Below are positions 8,532 through 16,112 of a stretch of 64,000 nucleotides of DNA, in pieces. The notes under the pieces are model-generated. The model was given only the letters and a program-made list of their open reading frames with translations. It made no database searches and was not told the origin of the DNA. Each line of letters starts with the position of its first letter. Positions within the stretch are counted from its first letter, which is position 1. The DNA is taken from the NCBI GenBank assembly GCA_021776635.1, contig JAJFFN010000016.1:169557-233556 (forward strand), in the 5' to 3' direction. Both the position numbers and the translations under genes were made by a program. Origin of the DNA: Robiginitomaculum sp. (lineage in GTDB: Bacteria; Pseudomonadota; Alphaproteobacteria; Caulobacterales; Maricaulaceae).

Positions 8532-9733
8532 GAAAAGACACTGCTTTCTTCGCTCTGCGTCGGTTTTTGCAGGATAAGCGGTTTACGAGTTACATACATT
8601 ATCAGACAAACCAATGCCAAGCTTACCACAACCATAATACTGTCGAGTTGTGTATTGAGGCCTACTTTGAATATAGTCGGTACTGGCAAGGCGGAGTTAT
8701 CATAGCCAACGATAGCCGCGGCAAACATGTTGTTGGCAGCATGCATGCCAATAGCTGCCTCCAGGCCGCCGTCGATATACGTCAACACACAGGCGAACAT
8801 TCCAAAGAAGAAATACCCCGACATGGCCACCCATATGGAGTGCTCTTTAACCGTTTCGGCGACTTCGGGATTGCTGAGATGAAGGGAGGCAAAGGCGGCG
8901 CTAGTTATTATGAATACAATCCAGGGGTTCTTGATATATTTACCCAGTCCTTGATTGAGATAACCGCGCAGCGCAATTTCTTCTGTGGCCGATTGCAACG
9001 GAATAAACAGGAGTGTGATCGGTAAATATTTCCAAAACCGCGAAGGGTCAAAAACCAATTTTGCTTCACTTAAACCGGTTGCATGAGCACCGTAACTTGA
9101 CACAGCTGCGATAGCCCAGACGACGAGCATGGCAAAGACCATACGCTTCCAACGAAACCTGTAGTGGGCGGTGTGCAGGGATAAAATACTTCGTTTTTGC
9201 ACATGCTTGACGCCCATCCAAAGGCCAAGAGCCAAGGGCGGAAACATCAAAAGCATAAACATATAAACCAATGCGCTTTTGGATATCCAGCCGTTGAGCA
9301 TTGCAGCATCCTCGGAGCTAGCGCCTGTTTTAATGAAATAAATCAATGCGATAGACGATATTACGCCGAAAAAAGAGGCTATCTGGATGCTTTTTCTGCT
9401 GGCTTGTTCAGACGTTTCGTTTCTAAGAATATAAATCAAAAAGGCTGCGAGTGAGCCAGCTATGACGAACCCTAATCCGAGCAAATACCCAACACCTTGC
9501 GCACCGCCTGTTTTTTGCGCTTCCATCATGGCTTCAAGTGATGATGGGTCTACGACCATGCCAATAAATGCCAAAGGAATGCCGAAAATGAGCTGACCAT
9601 AAAACCATAACATGACGGCGAACCAAAAAACGGCTATCCATGTCCACCAATTTGTGGTGGCAGTCTTGGCTTGATCAAAGAAGGCGCGTATTGGTGATTG
9701 AATTGAAGATGAATTTTGCATGAGAATTCCCAT
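8528..9733 (-). CDS. CPBP-family intramembrane protease
   Basis: This encodes 401 residues with about eight transmembrane helices. The C-terminal CPBP (Abi/CAAX-protease-like) domain shows the conserved EEIALRG motif (paired glutamates and arginine), a second motif FASLHLSNPE with histidine, and GMHAANN with histidine and asparagine. These family members are glutamic intramembrane peptidases or act in protein maturation and bacteriocin immunity. The start could be 9733 or the ATG at 9721 (MQNSSSIQS), which has GGGAA upstream. It is the first gene of a two-gene unit with the GT-C-like protein. The substrate is unknown. Confidence 0.85.
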   Translation of the reverse strand: MGILMQNSSSIQSPIRAFFDQAKTATTNWWTWIAVFWFAVMLWFYGQLIFGIPLAFIGMVVDPSSLEAMMEAQKTGGAQGVGYLLGLGFVIAGSLAAFLIYILRNETSEQASRKSIQIASFFGVISSIALIYFIKTGASSEDAAMLNGWISKSALVYMFMLLMFPPLALGLWMGVKHVQKRSILSLHTAHYRFRWKRMVFAMLVVWAIAAVSSYGAHATGLSEAKLVFDPSRFWKYLPITLLFIPLQSATEEIALRGYLNQGLGKYIKNPWIVFIITSAAFASLHLSNPEVAETVKEHSIWVAMSGYFFFGMFACVLTYIDGGLEAAIGMHAANNMFAAAIVGYDNSALPVPTIFKVGLNTQLDSIMVVVSLALVCLIMYVTRKPLILQKPTQSEESSVFS

Positions 9734-9775
9734 TTCGTTTTCTCACGCATAACTTGGAAACTTTAACGTAACTAT

Positions 9776-9809
9776 AAAAAAACCACCGCTCAAGAAGAGC
9801 GGTGGTTTT
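9776..9809 (-). terminator. Rho-independent terminator of the Arg-rich protein gene
   Basis: A 13-bp perfect stem (9779-9791 with 9797-9809, core ccaccgctc/gagcggtgg) has a five-base AAGAA loop. Read on the minus strand it is followed by a T run. It lies 25 bases past the stop of the gene ending at 9834. Confidence 0.9.
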
Positions 9810-9833
9810 CATCTTACAGGTTGGGGGAGCCTG

Positions 9834-10790
9834 TTATGGACGGTAATATGATTGGCCGTATTGGTTGTATCCGCCGTCATACGGATTATCACCGTAACAT
9901 TCTACGACTTGCTCAGTACCTTGCACGATATAAGTTCCGTCATATGCATTGCTACACTGCAGCACACTGACTATCTCGGGGTGACCATCATGGTAGCCGT
10001 CAACCAAGATGCGCTCGCACCTTGTACGTGACTGATAAAGACCATAACTTATATTACCAGGGCGGTAGAAACTATAGCGTGATGGTGCCCAGCGATAGCG
10101 ACTATAGCCTGGCTGTCCGAAGAAAAAGTTGATACCGAAGCTTGAGCGGTAATTCGTCCGGTAGCCACGGTGATTATTACGTCGCCAAGGCCGGTAATTG
10201 CTCTCACGACGATAATCTGTGCGAGCACGCCTGTTTTGGCGTCTCCAGTATCTGTTATTACTCCGTTCCCAATTTCGTCTATTAGAGCGGTCGCTACGTC
10301 TGTGCTCACTGCGATGGCTACGATCAGTACGATGGCTACGATCAGTACGATGACTGCGATCAGTACGATGACTGCGGTCATTGCGCGCTTCACGGTTAAC
10401 GCGCTGTCTGCGTTCCGCACGTTCTAAACGGCGCTGGCGTTCTCCATCATTAGACCAGTCACCACGATTTTGGCGACGATCTTCACGCCAATTACGTTCA
10501 CGTTGGGTAGAAATTTTGCTTGTTCTTTGTACAGTGCGTTCACGTTGCACATTAGGCCTGTCTTGGCGTTGCACACGGCGTTCACGTTGCACATTAGGCC
10601 TGTTATTACGTTTTACCTTGCGCTGTGCTCGGGTACGATCACTTTGATAGGTATTATCTTTGCTCCGCGCTTTGGATTTCTGGTCAGCATAAGCGTTTGG
10701 GGCAAGCATTACTGCAGGAACAGCAACTGCTGCCATAAGCGTTAGTACCAGTGGTCGCTTTATCTTATCTGTCAAACTTTGATTGGTCAT
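9834..10790 (-). CDS. Secreted arginine-rich repeat protein
   Basis: This encodes 318 residues. A signal peptide (about 1-36, cleaving after APNAYA) precedes a very basic region (37-215) full of Arg, with repeats VQRERRVQR, RPNVQRER and SHRTDR. A C-terminal part of about 100 residues is rich in Tyr and Gly and has four cysteines (RCERILVDGYHDG, LQCSNAY, VECYGDN), which may form a small beta domain. The strong AAAGGAG ribosome site fits the ATG at 10790. It resembles RcnB-like or other basic envelope proteins only in composition. The polycation could bind LPS, nucleic acid or anionic polymer; this is inference. Confidence 0.75.
   Translation of the reverse strand: MTNQSLTDKIKRPLVLTLMAAVAVPAVMLAPNAYADQKSKARSKDNTYQSDRTRAQRKVKRNNRPNVQRERRVQRQDRPNVQRERTVQRTSKISTQRERNWREDRRQNRGDWSNDGERQRRLERAERRQRVNREARNDRSHRTDRSHRTDRSHRTDRSHRSEHRRSDRSNRRNWERSNNRYWRRQNRRARTDYRRESNYRPWRRNNHRGYRTNYRSSFGINFFFGQPGYSRYRWAPSRYSFYRPGNISYGLYQSRTRCERILVDGYHDGHPEIVSVLQCSNAYDGTYIVQGTEQVVECYGDNPYDGGYNQYGQSYYRP
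10312..10383. repeat. 18-bp tandem repeat, four units, in the Arg-rich protein gene
   Basis: Two identical units of cgatggctacgatcagta, one with two changes and one more diverged unit run from 10312 to 10383. They encode the hexapeptide SHRTDR on the minus strand. Confidence 0.9.
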
Positions 10791-10891
10791 AATAGACTCC
10801 TTTCATGTAGTTGATTCCTTTTTAGCGTTTGACTGTTGAAAGCCGCCTGAAAGGGCTGTTCATCTGCGGTTAATAATAGTATGAGGGTTTT

Positions 10892-11254
10892 ATGAGCGAT
10901 ACGGAAATCGATTTTGAACACATTAAGCAATATGTCGGCGACGACATTGACCTGACGAAAGAGGTTTTTGGCCTGTTTAAAAATCAAGTGGACATGTGGG
11001 CGCGCGGCATGATGGCAGATGCAGATGACAGCAGTTGGAGCGCTATAATGCACTCGCTTAAGGGGTCTGCACGCGCAGTCGGTGCACACCGACTTGCTGC
11101 ATTGTGTGCCCATGGTGAGACATTGGTTGGTGAAAAGTCAGGCGAAGAAGTCCGCGAAGCACACATACATGAGGTAAAATTTTCAATCGAAAAAGCTTTA
11201 ATAGAAATAGGGCGTTGGGAATACCGCCAAACCCTTGCGTCCATGCGGTCTTAG
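10892..11254 (+). CDS. Hpt-domain phosphotransfer protein
   Basis: This 120-residue protein consists of a single histidine phosphotransfer domain. The motif MHSLKGSARAVGAHRLAALC fits the Hpt signature HxxKGxxxxxG, with His54 as the likely phosphorylation site. It would relay phosphate between a hybrid kinase and a response regulator. Neither is present in the window, so the partners are unknown. GAGGG precedes the ATG. It is divergent from the Arg-rich gene and 36 bases ahead of the acyl-activating enzyme, with which it may be cotranscribed. Confidence 0.85.
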   Translation: MSDTEIDFEHIKQYVGDDIDLTKEVFGLFKNQVDMWARGMMADADDSSWSAIMHSLKGSARAVGAHRLAALCAHGETLVGEKSGEEVREAHIHEVKFSIEKALIEIGRWEYRQTLASMRS

Positions 11255-11290
11255 GACTAAGACTAACAAACAATGAGTTAGGGGAACATT

Positions 11291-12841
11291 ATGGGCAAAT
11301 TTAAGGAAAACCGTGCACATATTTCTGTTTTTGGTGCATTGGTTCGTGCCCGGCGAGATTTTGGTGGCAAACGGCTTGCCATTATTGATGCCGACGATAG
11401 AGAGTTGACATATACGGACATAATCCGCGCGTCATTCGCTCTGGGAAGTGCTATAAAACCATTAACGACCTCACGAGAAAAAGTTGGTATTTTGTTGCCC
11501 ACTGGGGCTGGAAGCATATTATCGTTTTTTGCCGTACAAACCATAGGCCGTGTCCCTGCCATGCTAAATTTTACTGCGGGCGCACATAATTTACTAGCTG
11601 CCTTTAAAGCCGCCGAAATTACAAAAGTCATAACGGCACACCGCTTTATAAAAATTGGACAAATTGAGCCACTGATTGAAAGTTTATCGCCTCATGTAGA
11701 ATTTATTTACCTCGAAGACATTCGCGATAACATGACAAAGAAAAATAAATTGGTCGCTGTGTTAGGGTCATTGATACCGTTGTTATTGATGGCAAAACCC
11801 TCTTATAAAAAAGAAGCCGTAATATTGTTTACATCCGGTACAGAAGGGGATCCAAAAGGCGTTGCGTTATCTCATAAAAATTTGGTGTCGAATGTGGAAC
11901 AAGTCCGAGCGCATATTGACGAATTATACCCAGATACGGACGTGGTGTTTAATCCCTTGCCAACATTCCATTGTTTTGGCCTGACGGGCGGTGCGTTACT
12001 GCCCTTGTTTGCCGGTCTAAAAGTTGCGCTATATCCGTCGCCTTTGCATGTTAAAATGATCCCTGAGCGGATCAAGGCTATGGGCACGACAGTAATGTTT
12101 GCTACGGATACATTTCTGAGCCGCTATGCCCGCTCTTCTAAAAACAATGAATTAGCGGGTTTGCGGTTTGCGGTTTGCGGCGCCGAACAGGTACGCGACG
12201 AGACCCGCAAATATGTACGCAAGAAATTCAATATGCAAATTCTTGAAGGCTACGGTGTAACGGAAACATCACCTGTGCTGGCGGTTAATCAACCAAGTGC
12301 CAACCGTTCTGGAACTGTTGGGCATATTATGCCAGGTATGGAGCACCGTATTGAACCTGTACCAGGGATAAAGAATGGCGGGCGGCTGTTTGTACGTGGC
12401 CCCAATGTGATGTTGGGGTATATTAAGACGGACAATCCTGGCGTTATCGTGCCACCCCAAGATGGCTGGCACGATACGGGTGATGTGGTTGAAATAGATG
12501 AAGACGGTTTTATGGCTATACGGGGCCGGATAAAACGCTTTGCAAATATCGGCGGCGAAACCGTATCTTTAGCCGTAGTAGAAAACTGTGCCGATGCCGT
12601 ATGGCCGGATAATCAACATGTCGCCTTGATCCGACCTGATCCGAAAAAAGGCGAGCAAATCGTTCTGGTCTCTGATTGTAAGGACGCTAACCGCACAGAC
12701 ATTCGCACATGGGCGCAAAGCCACGGTGTTTCGGAGCTTTCCATTCCGCGTAAAGTTTACGTCGTTGATGAAATTCCTCTTTTAGGAACGGGCAAGGTAG
12801 ATTTCAATGGTACGGCCAAGCTGTTGGAAACATTAGATTAA
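11291..12841 (+). CDS. AMP-forming acyl-activating enzyme (acyl-CoA/ACP synthetase-like)
   Basis: This encodes 516 residues of the ANL superfamily. Visible motifs are the P-loop LFTSGTEGDPKGVALSH (about 178-194), LEGYGVTETSP (about 317-327), the HDTGD motif (about 396) and the catalytic lysine in LGTGKVDF near the C-terminus. It activates a carboxylic acid to an acyl adenylate and transfers it to CoA or ACP. The sequence is closest in feel to the acyl-ACP synthetase half of Aas, but no acyltransferase domain is fused. The substrate cannot be read from sequence. AGGGG precedes the ATG. Confidence 0.85.
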   Translation: MGKFKENRAHISVFGALVRARRDFGGKRLAIIDADDRELTYTDIIRASFALGSAIKPLTTSREKVGILLPTGAGSILSFFAVQTIGRVPAMLNFTAGAHNLLAAFKAAEITKVITAHRFIKIGQIEPLIESLSPHVEFIYLEDIRDNMTKKNKLVAVLGSLIPLLLMAKPSYKKEAVILFTSGTEGDPKGVALSHKNLVSNVEQVRAHIDELYPDTDVVFNPLPTFHCFGLTGGALLPLFAGLKVALYPSPLHVKMIPERIKAMGTTVMFATDTFLSRYARSSKNNELAGLRFAVCGAEQVRDETRKYVRKKFNMQILEGYGVTETSPVLAVNQPSANRSGTVGHIMPGMEHRIEPVPGIKNGGRLFVRGPNVMLGYIKTDNPGVIVPPQDGWHDTGDVVEIDEDGFMAIRGRIKRFANIGGETVSLAVVENCADAVWPDNQHVALIRPDPKKGEQIVLVSDCKDANRTDIRTWAQSHGVSELSIPRKVYVVDEIPLLGTGKVDFNGTAKLLETLD

Positions 12842-12890
12842 AGTAAAATTTAATGTCCACATTATGTGCCGCGGCGGTGTTTTTGTAGAC

Positions 12891-12922
12891 AAAAAAAGCG
12901 CGCACCCAGTTAGGATACGCGC
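12891..12922 (-). terminator. Rho-independent terminator of the peroxiredoxin gene
   Basis: A 10-bp stem (12898-12907 gcgcgcaccc with 12913-12922 ggatacgcgc, two G-U pairs in RNA) has a five-base loop. On the minus strand it is followed by seven Ts (12891-12897). It lies 36 bases downstream of the stop at 12959. Confidence 0.85.
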
Positions 12923-12958
12923 CGATTATTAGGGATAGATTCTAGCCTGGAAGAAGGC

Positions 12959-13483
12959 TTAGCGCTCTTTCAAATATCTCAGCATAGTATCCGCATCTGA
13001 GACTTGAAACGGATCGCTTGTGGCGTTGTCCTGATAGCCTTCTTCACTAAACATTTTTGTGATTTTTGTGTCTTCAACCAACATGGAATAGCGCCAAGAA
13101 CGCATACCAAAGCCGACATTGTCTTTGCTGACCATTGCGCCCATTTGGCGGGTAAAGGTTCCACTACCGTCCGGTAACAAATACACATTTTTGCGGTTCT
13201 GGCTTAGACCCCACTGGTACATGACAAATGCATCATTGACTGACAAACAGATGATTTCATCTATGCCTTGCTGTTTAAATTCGCCGTATAATTCCTCAAA
13301 GCGCGGAAGGTGCGAAGTTGAGCATGTGGGCGTAAAGGCACCGGGAAGGGCAAAGAGTACAACTTTTTTACCCTTAAACAGTTCATCGGAAGTGACCGGT
13401 AACCATTTAAAAGGGTTGTCACCCTCAATACTGTCATCGCGGACGCGGGTCATAAATGTTACATTAGGGACGTGAGTAGGCAT
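12959..13483 (-). CDS. Peroxiredoxin, Prx5 type
   Basis: This 174-residue thioredoxin-fold peroxidase reduces H2O2 and organic peroxides in the cytoplasm. GAFTPTCSTSHLP carries the peroxidatic cysteine (Cys54 with this start), and the conserved WRYSMLVED segment is typical of the Prx5 group. No second cysteine is conserved, so it probably works as a 1-Cys or glutathione/glutaredoxin-coupled enzyme. I prefer the ATG at 13483 (MPTHVPNV) over that at 13495, because GGAG sits six bases upstream of it. The gene follows erpA on the same strand but has its own likely promoter and operator. Confidence 0.9.
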   Translation of the reverse strand: MPTHVPNVTFMTRVRDDSIEGDNPFKWLPVTSDELFKGKKVVLFALPGAFTPTCSTSHLPRFEELYGEFKQQGIDEIICLSVNDAFVMYQWGLSQNRKNVYLLPDGSGTFTRQMGAMVSKDNVGFGMRSWRYSMLVEDTKITKMFSEEGYQDNATSDPFQVSDADTMLRYLKER

Positions 13484-13490
13484 AGGGTGC

Positions 13491-13517
13491 TCCATATTAG
13501 AATGATTCTAATATGGA
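13491..13517. promoter_or_regulatory. 27-bp perfect palindromic operator (Irr/PerR-like box)
   Basis: The 13-bp arms are perfectly complementary around a single central base at 13504. The core TTAGAAtgaTTCTAA has the 7-1-7 form of PerR/Fur-family boxes and the TTAGAA-N3-TTCTAA form of the alphaproteobacterial Irr iron-control element. It starts directly after the candidate -10 and its other end contains the GGAG ribosome site of the peroxiredoxin gene. A bound repressor would block both initiation and the early transcript. The regulator identity is inference. Confidence 0.8.
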
Positions 13518-13543
13518 TATAGAGGGAGTAAAAATTGATGCAA
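13516..13543 (-). promoter_or_regulatory. Candidate sigma70-type promoter for the peroxiredoxin gene
   Basis: On the minus strand, TTGCAT (13543-13538) is separated by 16 bases from TATATC (13521-13516). The palindromic operator begins at the downstream end of the -10, as expected for a repressor-controlled promoter. Confidence 0.45.
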
Positions 13544-13546
13544 GGA

Positions 13547-13927
13547 TTATATTGAAAAACTTGTCCCGCATCCGCATGCCGCTTTGGCGTTGGGGTTATG
13601 AATTTTAAATGCAGAGCCAATAAGTTCTTGCACATAGTCTATTTCACTATCCTTCAAGAATTCTTGTGAAATCTCGTCAATCAAGATTTTTGCACCATCA
13701 AGCTCAAGGATTAAATCATCTTCGTTGGGTGCATCTGCAAAATCAAAAGCGTATTGAAACCCAGAGCAACCACCGCCATTAACAGCAACTCGCAAGAACT
13801 GCTTATCCGCCTGCTTGGCCATAATCGCATTGATTTGCTTTGCCGCAGATGCACTCATAGAGATATTAGGGCGCGGGGAGATATTAGGGCGCGGGGACAT
13901 ATTAGGGCTCGTGGTTGTTTCTGACAT
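13547..13927 (-). CDS. erpA: A-type iron-sulfur cluster carrier ErpA/IscA
   Basis: This encodes 126 residues. The HesB/IscA fold carries three conserved cysteines: VNGGGCSGFQY and the C-terminal AACGCGTSF, which ligate an Fe-S cluster for delivery to apoproteins. The position next to dgt is the usual alphaproteobacterial place for erpA. The N-terminal 23 residues are unusual: a tandem SPRPNI repeat made by an 18-bp triplication precedes the normal start of the domain (MSASAAKQINAIM), so an internal start is possible. It is divergent from dgt and upstream of the peroxiredoxin gene. Confidence 0.9.
   Translation of the reverse strand: MSETTTSPNMSPRPNISPRPNISMSASAAKQINAIMAKQADKQFLRVAVNGGGCSGFQYAFDFADAPNEDDLILELDGAKILIDEISQEFLKDSEIDYVQELIGSAFKIHNPNAKAACGCGTSFSI
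13861..13914. repeat. 18-bp tandem repeat, three units, in the erpA 5' end
   Basis: Two identical units agatattagggcgcgggg (13861-13878, 13879-13896) are followed by a third with three changes. They encode repeated SPRPNI in the ErpA N-terminus. Confidence 0.9.
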
Positions 13928-13992
13928 TTAACAATCGCTTTTCAAATCTGTTTACGTACAATATAGGGAATAAAACAAAAAGGTGAAGTGGT

Positions 13993-15183
13993 TTGAAAAG
14001 TTTTTCTCCAATACGTGAACGGGCACTCTATGCGAGCGACCCAGATAAATCTCGGGGCCGGAAAATTGCTCAGGTTGGGAACTCTGAACGAACAATCTTT
14101 CAGCACGATAAAGACCGTATTATTCATTCAACGGCCTTTAGAAGGCTAAAGGGCAAAACGCAGGTTTTTGTTGCCCATGAGGGCGATACTTACCGTACAC
14201 GCCTGACCCATTCGCTAGAAGTCGCGCAAATAGCCCGCTCTATCGCGCGCGTACTCGGCCTGGATGAAGATCTGGCAGAGTGTTTGGCATTGGCCCATGA
14301 CCTTGGGCATCCACCATTTGGGCATAGCGGAGAAACGGCCTTGCAAAAAGTCATGGCACCTTACGGCGGCTTTGACCACAATGCGCAAACATTGCGTATC
14401 GTTGAAAAACTTGAAGGTCGATATGCGCGTTTTGATGGCCTGAATTTATCTTGGGAGACATTAGAAGGGATTGCCAAGCATAATGGCCCGCTAGTGGATG
14501 ATGGTCATTCTGAAAGTGAATTGCCTTGGGCTTTAACGGCTTTGGATGATTGGCGCGGGCTGGAGTTGAATACATATGCTGGGCCAGAAGCGCAGGTGGC
14601 TGCGCTTGCTGACGACATTGCCTATAATAACCATGATATTGATGATGGTTTGGGGGCTGGCCTGTTTTGCATTGATGATGTCTGCCAAGTGCCACTTGTA
14701 GACAAAGCATTTACAGGTGTGCGACAGCGTTATCCTGATATAGCACATGACCGTCTCGTTCATGAGGTTATTCGCGACTTAATCGGGTTTATGGTCGCGG
14801 ATGTGCTCGCCGAAAGTAGAAAACGTCTCTTGGAGACCAACCCTAAAAGTGCAGATGACATTAGGATGATGGATAGACCTATAATAGCATTTTCAAAGAA
14901 ATTCCGTGCGAAGGAAAAACCTTTACGGAAGTTTTTACACGCAAATATGTACCGTCACTACAAAGTCAACCGTATGATGGGACAGGCAGTGCGGGTCGTA
15001 GAAGAATTATTTGAGCTTTTTATCGAAGACCCGGATTTACTACCAACTGAAATCTATAGACAGTGTGACGGTCAGAAAACGCCAAAGACCGCCCGTGTTA
15101 TTTGCGATTATATAGCAGGCATGACAGATAGATACGCAATTGAAGAACACCGAAAGCTGTTTTCTGTTACAGGTTATTTGTAA
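13993..15183 (+). CDS. dgt: Deoxyguanosinetriphosphate triphosphohydrolase-like protein
   Basis: This encodes 396 residues with an HD-type dNTPase fold. The metal-binding motifs are visible: RTRLTHSLEVAQIA (His), LAHDLGHPPFGHSGE (HD pair) and NHDIDDGL (Asp). It hydrolyses dNTPs to nucleosides and triphosphate. The start is TTG at 13993 preceded by AAGGTGAAG; no better ATG is in frame near it. In many alphaproteobacteria argS follows directly. Here the next gene is the SPOR protein, 164 bases on. Confidence 0.92.
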   Translation: MKSFSPIRERALYASDPDKSRGRKIAQVGNSERTIFQHDKDRIIHSTAFRRLKGKTQVFVAHEGDTYRTRLTHSLEVAQIARSIARVLGLDEDLAECLALAHDLGHPPFGHSGETALQKVMAPYGGFDHNAQTLRIVEKLEGRYARFDGLNLSWETLEGIAKHNGPLVDDGHSESELPWALTALDDWRGLELNTYAGPEAQVAALADDIAYNNHDIDDGLGAGLFCIDDVCQVPLVDKAFTGVRQRYPDIAHDRLVHEVIRDLIGFMVADVLAESRKRLLETNPKSADDIRMMDRPIIAFSKKFRAKEKPLRKFLHANMYRHYKVNRMMGQAVRVVEELFELFIEDPDLLPTEIYRQCDGQKTPKTARVICDYIAGMTDRYAIEEHRKLFSVTGYL

Positions 15184-15347
15184 CCTTTCATTAACCTTGC
15201 AAATGCCATTCTCTATAAGGGTGTTTCATGCTAATATGGACACGCTATAGTCCGCAAAAATGCGATTCGTAAACCTTTTGCCCAAATTTTGACTTGCTTA
15301 GAATCTTGGGGATTTTCATAAAGGATGTAAGACTTTAAAGGATAGAA

Positions 15348-16112
15348 ATGGAAAATGAGCCACAAGATGCCTATCTCCCTGGTACGGAAGACCCAACACA
15401 GCCTTTTGATGTGCGCGCACAATCGGGCAGGGGGGGCATGTTAAAGCTAGTCGGGTTTGTTGTGTTTCTATTGATTTTGGCGGTTATTATTTCAAAACTA
15501 TTTGCATCGGGTACACGCGAGCGGGAACAAATACCGCGTATATTGGCTAATAATACACCCTATAAGGAAGTCCCTCTCAATCGCGGCGGGGCACAAACCC
15601 CCAATCAAGACAAAGAAATATATCAAGTTTTGAACGGTACAAAAACCGAAGGGGCTGTAAATACCATACCCGTCGCAGAAGAACCGCTTCCAAAACCACA
15701 GCCGATACCAGAGGTACAGTCCGAAACACCTTCTAAACCGGCTGCGAATGTTGTGATTAAAGGCACGGAAATAGACAAGCCCGCACAACAAGAACAAGTT
15801 GTTGTTAAGCCGCAGACGCTTCCAGGTAATAAGAGCCGTGCTAATAATAATGTTGGTACCGGTAACTATGTTGTGCAGGTGGCCGCCTTACGGTCTCGAA
15901 GTGAAGCAGATACTATGTGGGATACACTGACAAATAAAATGGGCGGTATACTCACTTCAAGCCATTATTCAGATGTTAAGCGTGTTGATCTTGGCTCGCG
16001 CGGAATTTATTATCGATTACGGATCAGTGGTCTTGCCAATAAGTCTGCGGCAACGCAATTGTGCCAAAAGCTCAAAGCGAAGAATCAAGACTGTATAGTT
16101 ACGCAAAAATGA
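15348..16112 (+). CDS. SPOR-domain inner-membrane protein
   Basis: This encodes 254 residues. A cytoplasmic N-terminus (1-29), one transmembrane helix (about 30-49, MLKLVGFVVFLLILAVII), a Pro/Lys/Glu-rich periplasmic linker and a C-terminal SPOR domain (about 165-250, NYVVQVAALRSRSEADTMW ... YYRLRISGLANKSAATQLCQKLK) that binds denuded peptidoglycan at division sites. The ATG follows AAAGGA. It overlaps nagZ by ATGA and heads the SPOR-nagZ-scpA-scpB operon. The role is probably septal peptidoglycan recognition. Confidence 0.9.
   Translation: MENEPQDAYLPGTEDPTQPFDVRAQSGRGGMLKLVGFVVFLLILAVIISKLFASGTREREQIPRILANNTPYKEVPLNRGGAQTPNQDKEIYQVLNGTKTEGAVNTIPVAEEPLPKPQPIPEVQSETPSKPAANVVIKGTEIDKPAQQEQVVVKPQTLPGNKSRANNNVGTGNYVVQVAALRSRSEADTMWDTLTNKMGGILTSSHYSDVKRVDLGSRGIYYRLRISGLANKSAATQLCQKLKAKNQDCIVTQK

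Noticed and set aside
8492..9025. 177-residue plus-strand ORF opposite the CPBP protease gene
   Set aside because: The minus-strand gene is a clear family member; this frame has no motif or ribosome site.
10312..10383. CRISPR-like direct repeats
   Set aside because: The units are contiguous with no spacers, lie in frame in a coding region and encode SHRTDR.
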